DNA of 64,000 nt from Bacillus infantis (GTDB taxonomy: Bacteria > Bacillota > Bacilli > Bacillales > Cytobacillaceae): assembly GCF_020171945.1 (NCBI RefSeq), contig NZ_JAIVAP010000002.1:310001-374000 (forward strand), written 5' to 3'. Position numbers and translations under genes: made by a program. The notes beneath the pieces were generated by a model, which ran no database searches, was not told where the DNA came from, and saw only the letters and a program-made list of their open reading frames with translations. Shown here one piece after another: positions 58,691 through 64,000 of this stretch (position 1 is the stretch's first letter; each line of letters opens with the position of its first letter).

Positions 58691-58756
58691 ATGCTTTTGA
58701 ACGTATTGCTGCTGACATTGCCGTTTAGGAAAAAGGCCGCCAAAAAACAAGGTTAA
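58691..58756 (+). CDS. Tiny YrzI-like ORF of 21 residues
   Basis: ATG 58691 follows GGGAGGAATGAAAG. The start MLLNVLLLTLPFRKK parallels the YrzI start (MTLNILFLSITIRKR), and the tail is Lys-rich with no acidic helix. Probably a short member of the same family or a degenerate copy. Confidence 0.5.
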   Translation: MLLNVLLLTLPFRKKAAKKQG

Positions 58757-58843
58757 CAAAACTTTCACAACAGGGGCGCAGCCATGCTGCTTTCATATGG
58801 TACATTCAAGTCAGGAAGTGACTAACCATAGGGAGTGCTGACC

Positions 58844-58921
58844 ATGTTCATGATTGTAATGGGATTGGTAGTCTGCTGTGCAGCCGGCCTGATCATCTCA
58901 GCCGAGGTAGGGGCGGAATGA
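58844..58921 (+). CDS. Tiny hydrophobic peptide ORF, 25 residues
   Basis: ATG 58844 follows GGGAGTGCTGACC. The peptide is almost wholly hydrophobic (MFMIVMGLVVCCAAGLIIS), with a short Glu tail, as a membrane-inserting peptide. It ends directly before the strong terminator of this group. Confidence 0.5.
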   Translation: MFMIVMGLVVCCAAGLIISAEVGAE

Positions 58922-58925
58922 CAGA

Positions 58926-58981
58926 AAAGAAGCACAAGCGGGACTGGGGGAACCTCAGAACCTGCTTGTGCTTCTTTTTGT
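58926..58981 (+). terminator. Terminator closing the tiny-ORF group
   Basis: AAAGAAGCACAAGC and GCTTGTGCTTCTTT arms with T5, a 14-bp stem. Confidence 0.9.
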
Positions 58982-58983
58982 TG

Positions 58984-59022
58984 AAATAGCGATTTGGGAA
59001 CTGTGAGCTGGAATCGCTATTC
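58984..59022. repeat. Inverted repeat of unknown role
   Basis: AATAGCGATT and AATCGCTATT, perfect 10-bp arms, 19-base loop, right after the terminator and before the minus-strand membrane gene. No T-run, so not a clear terminator on either strand. Confidence 0.5.
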
Positions 59023-59054
59023 TGCTTCTTTCCTTAAAAAATCCCCGCTTAAGC

Positions 59055-59219
59055 TTATTTTTCTCTTTCCGGACGCTTCCACAGATAAAAAGTCAAGCCG
59101 GCCGTCGCTGCCAGCAGAAACAGTCCCCTCGCAGAAAGTCCTTCAAAGATAAACTCAGCTGCGGTTGATAATAAGACTATAATTAGAACCAATAAAATGA
59201 TTAATTTTTGCGGTAGCAT
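59055..59219 (-). CDS. Small two-span membrane protein, 54 residues
   Basis: On the minus strand, ATG at 59219 follows AAAGAGGTTACATT. The product has two hydrophobic helices (about residues 4-20 and 30-46) linked by AEFIFEGLSARG, and a basic/acidic end KRPEREK. Below the usual size limit, but both RBS and helix pattern look real. Function not recognised; it lies just upstream of sigK on the opposite strand. Confidence 0.65.
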   Translation of the reverse strand: MLPQKLIILLVLIIVLLSTAAEFIFEGLSARGLFLLAATAGLTFYLWKRPEREK

Positions 59220-59412
59220 AATGTAACCTCTTTCATATCTTGTCCTTACATTCTATAGAGAATAAGCTGTTTTGTCTAATGCTGTACAGCTAGCCGGGAA
59301 GCAATGCCGGGCATGATTGTTTGGAAAAATATATGTGGGACAGACAAAACATGGCTTGCGCTTTCATAGGAATGAGATATAGGCAATAGTCCTAGAAAGC
59401 GGGGGTGCATTT

Positions 59413-60135
59413 ATGTCAGGAATTGCAACAGCACTTGGCTATTTGGTGAAGGAGATTTTTTTCCTTGTCTCTTACGTAAAAAACAATGCTTTTCCCCAGC
59501 CGCTCTCAGCTGCCGACGAGAGGAAGTATCTGCGGCTCATGGCGGAAGGCGATGCCCATGCACGCAATATGCTGATTGAACATAATCTGCGGCTTGTGGC
59601 GCATATTGTGAAAAAATTTGAAAACACGGGAGAGGATTCAGAAGATCTCATTTCTATAGGCACCATCGGCCTGATCAAGGCAATTGAAAGCTATTCAGAA
59701 GGGAAAGGCACAAAGCTTGCAACCTATGCCGCACGCTGTATTGAAAATGAAATCCTCATGCATCTCAGGGCCCTTAAGAAAACAAAGAAGGATGTTTCTC
59801 TCCATGATCCGATCGGACAGGATAAAGAAGGTAATGAAATCTCCCTGATTGATGTGCTGAAGTCTGAGTCAGAGGATGTTATTAATACGATTCAGCTGAA
59901 TATGGAACTGGAGAAGGTTAAGGAGTATATTGATGTGCTGGATGACCGGGAGAAAGAGGTCATCATCGGCAGATTTGGGCTTGATTTGAAAAAAGAAAAG
60001 ACCCAGAGGGAAATTGCCAAGGAGCTCGGGATATCGAGGAGCTATGTATCCAGAATCGAAAAGCGGGCGCTCATGAAAATGTTCCATGAATTTTACCGGG
60101 CAGAAAAAGAGAAAAGAAAAAGCGGGGATAAATAG
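59413..60135 (+). CDS. sigK: Pro-sigma-K, late mother-cell sporulation sigma factor (uninterrupted)
   Basis: A 240-residue sigma-70 family protein in one piece. The first 20-21 residues (ending FFLVSY) are the membrane-targeted prosequence removed by SpoIVFB, and [11 protein letters not shown] is the mature start seen in Bacillus. Region 2 carries [12 protein letters not shown] and [16 protein letters not shown], and region 4 has the helix-turn-helix [23 protein letters not shown]. Mature sigma-K drives coat and late genes. In B. subtilis this gene is split by the skin element; here it is intact, with no recombination site or spoIVCA in the window. RBS AAGCGGGGGTG. The bofC gene that regulates its processing is at 2804. 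Confidence 0.97.
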   Translation: MSGIATALGYLVKEIFFLVSYVKNNAFPQPLSAADERKYLRLMAEGDAHARNMLIEHNLRLVAHIVKKFENTGEDSEDLISIGTIGLIKAIESYSEGKGTKLATYAARCIENEILMHLRALKKTKKDVSLHDPIGQDKEGNEISLIDVLKSESEDVINTIQLNMELEKVKEYIDVLDDREKEVIIGRFGLDLKKEKTQREIAKELGISRSYVSRIEKRALMKMFHEFYRAEKEKRKSGDK

Positions 60136-60148
60136 TCCCTTGCTAACA

Positions 60149-60178
60149 GGAAGGGCACTGGGGATAGTGCCCTTCTTC
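60149..60178. terminator. Terminator between sigK and the lipoprotein gene
   Basis: GAAGGGCACT and AGTGCCCTTC arms around six bases, between convergent genes. Confidence 0.8.
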
Positions 60179-60179
60179 A

Positions 60180-61148
60180 TTATTTAATTCTTCCGTTTTT
60201 CAGAAGCTGGTTCCAATGATCCCCGGAATCAGCAGATTCGTAGATATCATATAAATAGGTGGAAAACGAGATGGTGCCAGCTTTTTTATAATTTGCAGCA
60301 ATATAAGTGATCGGATTGTCATAACTCAGAAAAGGTATGTCAAGCCCCTCGGTTTCCAAACTGGCAAGGTCAAGGCTTTTTAAAAGGATTTTTTCATTTT
60401 CCACTGAGGAATAAATCAGACTGTCCTCCGTAAATGCCAGTGCAGTGGTCATAACAGGATCTGTGACTCGCTGGACCGTTTTTCCGAAATCATTGGACAG
60501 GAAGATCCCTGAGCGGGTAGACATGGCCATCACGCCCTCCTTTGAAGGGTGAACAGCTATCATCCCAAGAGTATCGGACTCAATTCCTTCCAATTCCGCT
60601 GGCTCCCAATTCTCTCCTTTATCAGTGGAACGGAAAACCCCGGCACCAAGCTCTGATTCAGGCTCCTGGCTGATGACGTATAAGGTATCTCCACTGAAGC
60701 CTGCGGCCAGGAAATAAAACTGGTCTTTGCCATAGAACTTGATTTGGGACAAGGTAGCTCCTTTATCATCGCTTTTGATAATGCCGAGCGGGCTTCTCAG
60801 TCCTGCTCCTTCTGCAGGCTTTCCGCTTGCAATAAATCCGCTTTCGATTGCCTGGAAGCCCGTATACATATGCTTGTTTTTATTTTGCTCAAGCCATTGG
60901 CCGTCTTTATAGAATTTCAGGCCATCTTCTTCTGCTGTATAAAGCGCATCATCATTTCCAGGATAGCCAAGGCCATAAATATTGCTGATCTGCTGTTTTT
61001 CTGCCTTTTCAATTTCATATGCTTCCTCTTTCCCGGCCTGTTCCTTCTCCTGGCTGCTGTTTTGCTCCTCTTTTTCAGGTGTGCATCCTGCCAGCATAAT
61101 GAGCAGGGTGAAGGAAAGCAGGGCAATTATTGCTATTCTCAACTTCAT
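60180..61148 (-). CDS. Lipoprotein with BNR/Asp-box (sialidase-like) beta-propeller
   Basis: A 322-residue lipoprotein. I took the ATG at 61148, eight bases after GGAG. The signal ends in the lipobox LAGC, and a Glu/Lys linker follows. The rest has at least four Asp-box motifs of type SxDxGxxW or S.D.G: SDDKGATL, STDKGENW, SNDFGKTV and SADSGDHW, which mark turns of a six-bladed propeller. Sialidase catalytic residues (Arg triad, Tyr) cannot be identified, so an adhesin, carbohydrate-binding or scaffold role is more likely than hydrolase. It is convergent with sigK. Confidence 0.85.
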   Translation of the reverse strand: MKLRIAIIALLSFTLLIMLAGCTPEKEEQNSSQEKEQAGKEEAYEIEKAEKQQISNIYGLGYPGNDDALYTAEEDGLKFYKDGQWLEQNKNKHMYTGFQAIESGFIASGKPAEGAGLRSPLGIIKSDDKGATLSQIKFYGKDQFYFLAAGFSGDTLYVISQEPESELGAGVFRSTDKGENWEPAELEGIESDTLGMIAVHPSKEGVMAMSTRSGIFLSNDFGKTVQRVTDPVMTTALAFTEDSLIYSSVENEKILLKSLDLASLETEGLDIPFLSYDNPITYIAANYKKAGTISFSTYLYDIYESADSGDHWNQLLKNGRIK

Positions 61149-61298
61149 TGTATTCACTCCAGCTATGTATAGTCAGCAATCCGGCTTCTTAATAAGCCTG
61201 TGCGCTGACAATATTATATCAGAAAAGACACAAAAGAGCTTAAGTGTGCCATATGCTTGTCCATTTCAAAAATCTGCAATCTATAGGAAGAAAAATTT

Positions 61299-61448
61299 TC
61301 AGGAGTGCCCAGTGCTTTTTTGCTGTTCAGAAATGGTAATTTTTATTTTTCCGGATCCTCCGCAAAGGGAGCAGCTTTTCTTGAACAGCCTGAATGCTGA
61401 AGCCCGGCCTGTTCCTTTACATCTCCGGCAAATCGAAATGATCTTCAT
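61299..61448 (-). CDS. Small CxxCxGxG zinc-finger-like protein, 49 residues
   Basis: On the minus strand, ATG at 61448 follows CGGGGGGATTCC. Two DnaJ-type motifs occur, CRRCKGTG (residues 7-14) and CSLCGGSG (about 26-33), the classical four-cysteine zinc site, followed by a short basic tail. Small Bacillus proteins of the YuiA type have this arrangement. It may be a mini-chaperone or RNA/protein-binding peptide. Below the usual ORF size limit and absent from common gene calls. Confidence 0.65.
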   Translation of the reverse strand: MKIISICRRCKGTGRASAFRLFKKSCSLCGGSGKIKITISEQQKSTGHS

Positions 61449-61635
61449 GGAATCCCCCCGTTCCAATGCTATAATGCAGGGTATTCACCCGGGAATGAAT
61501 TGCTACAAATTTATGCTCTTTTCGCGGAAACCGGCATGTTTGCCCAAACAGGGGCGTTTGTACTGCATAAAATAGAATCAGAAAGTCTAATAAATTTCAT
61601 CTGGCAGCCTTAGTCTGAAGGGAGGTAAGGGAGCA

Positions 61636-61776
61636 GTGTATTATCCATATCCTTACTATCCGCCGCCTCCGCCAGTGCCCTATTACAGGGCAGGGGGCGC
61701 ATGGTATGCGCTGATTGTCGTACTTCTGATCCTGCTGATCGTGTTCGGGGGATGGAATTATTACGGCAACTGCTAG
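61636..61776 (+). CDS. YjcZ-like small sporulation protein, 46 residues
   Basis: GTG 61636 follows GGAGGTAAGGGA. The N-terminus is Pro/Tyr-rich (YYPYPYYPPPPP), followed by WYALIVVLLILLIVFGGW, a hydrophobic segment that is the hallmark of the YjcZ family of small spore proteins, which usually start Gly/Tyr-rich. The Pro-rich start is unusual. Likely expressed late in sporulation; role unknown. Confidence 0.7.
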   Translation: MYYPYPYYPPPPPVPYYRAGGAWYALIVVLLILLIVFGGWNYYGNC

Positions 61777-61782
61777 CAGCAG

Positions 61783-61814
61783 CAAGGGGGGATGGTGGAC
61801 CGGCCATCCCTTGT
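61783..61814 (+). terminator. Possible terminator after the YjcZ-like gene
   Basis: AAGGG-GGATGG and CCATCC-CTT arms; the following T-run is weak (TTGTTAT). Confidence 0.5.
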
Positions 61815-61887
61815 TATCGTGCATATTGATAGAAATTTCGGAAAAATAAACCTATAATAGACTAGAATACATAAGGGGGGACTAACA

Positions 61888-63687
61888 ATGGCAACAGCTT
61901 TATATTCAGAGGTTTGGGATTTGGATGTTTTTTTCGAAGGGGGCAGCTCCTCCAAGGATTTTGCAGTACATATAGATCAAACTAAAGAGCTGATCGATGA
62001 ATTTATCGCGCTGACAGAAGGCTGGCAGCCATCATCGGCAGAGCAGGATCAGCAGACCCTGCTGAACCTGATCGGGAAATTTGAAGGAACCACCAAGAAA
62101 CTGCGCCAGGCAGGAGCATTTGTAAGCTGCCTTGAAGCGCAGAATATGGCTGACAGCAAAGCCAGTGAGCTTCGTGCTGCAGTCACAGTACTTAGTGCAG
62201 GCTTTCAGAATGCGCTGACTGATTTTGACGAGAAGCTGGCCGGTTTTTCTGATGAGGGATGGAAGGAGCTCCTGCAGAATGATAAATTGTCAGAGCTTGA
62301 GTTCGTCCTTACAGAGCGCCGTGAAAGGGCAGCTGAGAAGCTGTCCAAGCAGGAGGAATCCCTCATCAATGCACTCGGTATTGACGGGTACCACAGCTGG
62401 GGACAGATGTATGATGTAATCGTCGGAAAGATCAGGATTCCTTTCAGTGATAAAGGGCAGGAACAGCTTTTGTCTGTCGGCCAGGCAGCCAATAAATTTT
62501 CAAGCCCGGAAAGAAGTGTCCGGAAGAATGTATTTAAAGAGTGGGAAAATGCCTGGGACAAAGAACAGGACTATCTGGCGAAGACACTTAACCATCTTGC
62601 CGGCTTCAGGCTGAATGTTTACAAAATGCGCGGCTGGGACGATGTTCTGAAAGAGCCGCTTGAGATCAACAGGATGAAAAAAGAAACCCTGGATGCAATG
62701 TGGGGTGTCATTTCCAAAAACAAACAGCCGCTGGTGAAATTCCTGAACCGCAAGGCAAGCCTGCTTGGACTTGAAAAGCTCAGCTGGTATGATCTTGATG
62801 CTCCGCTTGGTTCTACAGAGACTAAGGTGCCTTATCAGGAGGGAGCGGAATTCATCCTGGATCACTTCTCAAAATTTGGCGGGGAAATGACCTCATTCTC
62901 AAAAATGGCATTCGAAAATAAATGGATTGAGGCCGAGGACCGTCCTGGCAAGCGTCCAGGAGGTTTCCATACTTATTTCCCTGAAAGCAGCCAGTCCAGG
63001 ATTTTCATGACCTATTCCGGGACTCCTTCAAACGTGTCCACACTTGCGCATGAACTGGGCCATGGATTCCATACTTATGCCATGAAAGATCTGCATCCGC
63101 TTAACAGGAATTACAGCATGAATGTCGCGGAGACAGCTTCTACATTTGCTGAAATGATCGTGGCTGATGCAGCTGTTAAAAATGCGGAAGCGGAAGAGGA
63201 AAAGCTGGCCCTGCTGGAGGACAAAATTCAGCGTTCTGTGGCGCTCCTGATGAATATCCATGCCCGCTTCCTTTTTGAAACAAGCTTTTACAATGAGCGC
63301 AAAAATGGCATGGTAAGCGGCGAGCGCCTTAATGAACTGATGCTCAATGCCCAAAAAGAGGCCTACGCCGATGCCCTGGATGAGTATCATCCATCATTCT
63401 GGTCATCGAAGCTTCACTTCTATATTACCGGGGTTCCGTTCTATAACTTCCCTTATACATTTGGGTACCTTTTCTCCCTTGGCATTTATGCCAATGCACT
63501 GGAAGAAGGAAAAGGTTATGAAGAAAAGTATATCAGCCTGCTTAAAGATACAGCTTCCATGACAGTCGAGGATCTGGCGATGAAGCATTTGAATGCTGAT
63601 TTGACTAAGCCTGATTTCTGGGAAAAAGCTGTAAAGCTGTGTATGGATGATGTCGAAGAATTCCTGAGCCTGACTGAAAAAAGATAA
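61888..63687 (+). CDS. M3-family oligoendopeptidase (PepF type)
   Basis: A 599-residue zinc peptidase of the PepF/M3B type with RBS AAGGGGGGACTAAC. The zinc site is HELGH at residues 388-392, with the third ligand Glu415 in NVAETASTFAEM. The long N-terminal helical region forms the substrate channel. It cuts oligopeptides of about 6-20 residues in the cytosol, and related YjbG and PepF affect sporulation in B. subtilis through peptide degradation when overproduced. Two Bacillus paralogues exist, so the exact symbol is left open. Confidence 0.93.
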   Translation: MATALYSEVWDLDVFFEGGSSSKDFAVHIDQTKELIDEFIALTEGWQPSSAEQDQQTLLNLIGKFEGTTKKLRQAGAFVSCLEAQNMADSKASELRAAVTVLSAGFQNALTDFDEKLAGFSDEGWKELLQNDKLSELEFVLTERRERAAEKLSKQEESLINALGIDGYHSWGQMYDVIVGKIRIPFSDKGQEQLLSVGQAANKFSSPERSVRKNVFKEWENAWDKEQDYLAKTLNHLAGFRLNVYKMRGWDDVLKEPLEINRMKKETLDAMWGVISKNKQPLVKFLNRKASLLGLEKLSWYDLDAPLGSTETKVPYQEGAEFILDHFSKFGGEMTSFSKMAFENKWIEAEDRPGKRPGGFHTYFPESSQSRIFMTYSGTPSNVSTLAHELGHGFHTYAMKDLHPLNRNYSMNVAETASTFAEMIVADAAVKNAEAEEEKLALLEDKIQRSVALLMNIHARFLFETSFYNERKNGMVSGERLNELMLNAQKEAYADALDEYHPSFWSSKLHFYITGVPFYNFPYTFGYLFSLGIYANALEEGKGYEEKYISLLKDTASMTVEDLAMKHLNADLTKPDFWEKAVKLCMDDVEEFLSLTEKR

Positions 63688-63692
63688 CAATG

Positions 63693-63722
63693 AAAACCGC
63701 ACATATCTGTGCGGTTTTTTAA
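63693..63722. terminator. Terminator between the peptidase and pssA
   Basis: AAAACCGCAC and GTGCGGTTTT arms with A-run and T-run, fitting both convergent genes. Confidence 0.9.
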
Positions 63723-63737
63723 ATGCATTCTTAGCTT

Positions 63738-64000
63738 TTACATTTTCCTCAGCCTGAATGGGCTGATCATCAGAAGGGAGAGGAGCATCATGAGGTATAA
63801 ATAAAAATGCTGCGGGAAGTATGGGACAGCAAGAAAACTGAGTGTGGCCAGGCAGCCTGCCGCAGTGATTGGCAGCCCGGTAAAATAGCCGGTATTCTCA
63901 GAAATATTGAAGCGTGCCAGCCTGAAAGCGCCGCATGCTATATAGAAGACGGTGAAGAAGGAGCCGGGAGCCCCGAAATCAAACAGAACAGATTGATAAA
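63738..64000 (-). CDS. pssA: PssA, CDP-diacylglycerol-serine O-phosphatidyltransferase, C-terminal part (5' end outside window)
   Basis: The minus-strand frame is open to the right edge. The visible 87 residues begin with a membrane segment containing FYIACGAFRLARFN, the late conserved signature of phosphatidylserine synthases (ACGALRLARFN), and then two more hydrophobic helices and a basic end. It converts CDP-diacylglycerol and serine to phosphatidylserine, the precursor of phosphatidylethanolamine. The catalytic CDP-alcohol motif (DGxxAR...GxxxD) would lie upstream and is not in view. Confidence 0.85.
   Translation of the reverse strand, partial: YQSVLFDFGAPGSFFTVFYIACGAFRLARFNISENTGYFTGLPITAAGCLATLSFLAVPYFPQHFYLYLMMLLSLLMISPFRLRKM

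Noticed and set aside
60982-61575. Plus-strand frame of 197 codons opposite the BNR lipoprotein
   Set aside because: First half is antisense to the lipoprotein signal region and the second half opposes the small zinc protein; no RBS for its start.

Overview
The window is chromosomal DNA from an endospore-forming Bacillus-like Firmicute (Bacillaceae). Gene order follows, with small changes, the safA-coxA-bofC-ruvAB-queA-tgt-yajC-spoVB-secDF-recJ-apt-relA-dtd-hisS-aspS-rarA-cymR-mnmA-recD2-alaS-mltG-udk-greA-pbpI-mtnN-mccAB block known from Bacillus subtilis. Further support comes from strong purine-rich Shine-Dalgarno sites, about a dozen TTG starts chosen by RBS spacing, T-box leaders, a 6S RNA and many sporulation genes (SafA-like, CoxA-like, BofC, SpoVB, RsfA-like, PbpI, sigma-K, YrzI, YjcZ-like). 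It is not B. subtilis itself: several small genes, repeats and the position of sigK differ. I cannot name the species.

Layout. Positions 1-3900 hold spore-envelope genes: the tail of a SafA-like coat protein, a CotS/YutH-type kinase-like protein, a CoxA-like lipoprotein, and bofC behind a good sigma-F/G-type promoter. From 4000 to 9600 lie ruvA-ruvB, queA-tgt-yajC and two membrane genes. From 9600 to 23400 come spoVB (minus), comN-like, secDF, a cation efflux protein, a LapA-like protein, recJ-apt, relA-dtd and an SH3b/amidase_3 autolysin (minus). From 23570 to 28500 a T-box leader controls hisS-aspS, followed by 6S RNA and tcdA. From 28600 to 38570 are an RsfA-like regulator and rarA (minus), then a YczE-like protein-cymR-cysteine desulfurase-mnmA, a TPR protein, recD2 and a PRC-barrel protein. 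From 38600 to 45600 come small genes, an AI-2E-type exporter, T-box-alaS, ireB-like, ruvX, a DUF1292 gene and mltG. From 46438 to 57980 come trmR-trhP1-trhP2-udk-greA-pbpI-yrrS-like and the sulfur operon yrrT-mtnN-mccA-mccB-yrhC. From 58200 to the end lie a cluster of tiny ORFs including YrzI, an uninterrupted sigK, a BNR-repeat lipoprotein, tiny genes, a PepF-type peptidase and the partial pssA (minus).

Functional links inside the window: CymR probably controls the yrrT-mccB operon encoded 22 kb away; the YrvO-type desulfurase and MnmA together make 2-thiouridine; TrhP1/TrhP2 and TrmR make and methylate 5-hydroxyuridine in tRNA; QueA and Tgt make queuosine; BofC restrains processing of the sigma-K made by sigK.

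The region is mostly housekeeping. The less ordinary content is the array of five tiny ORFs at 58202-58921 around YrzI, one of which carries the Glu-Lys-Asp feature I associate with ribosome-dependent Rae1 cleavage; several dispersed palindromic repeats (18.6, 28.6, 45.6-46.1 and 57.5 kb); a hairpin shared by the greA terminator and the pbpI ribosome binding site; and unlisted tiny genes for a zinc-finger-like protein (61.3 kb) and a membrane protein (59.1 kb). I found no CRISPR array, prophage, insertion sequence with transposase, rRNA or tRNA. No clearly new defence or metabolic system is visible.
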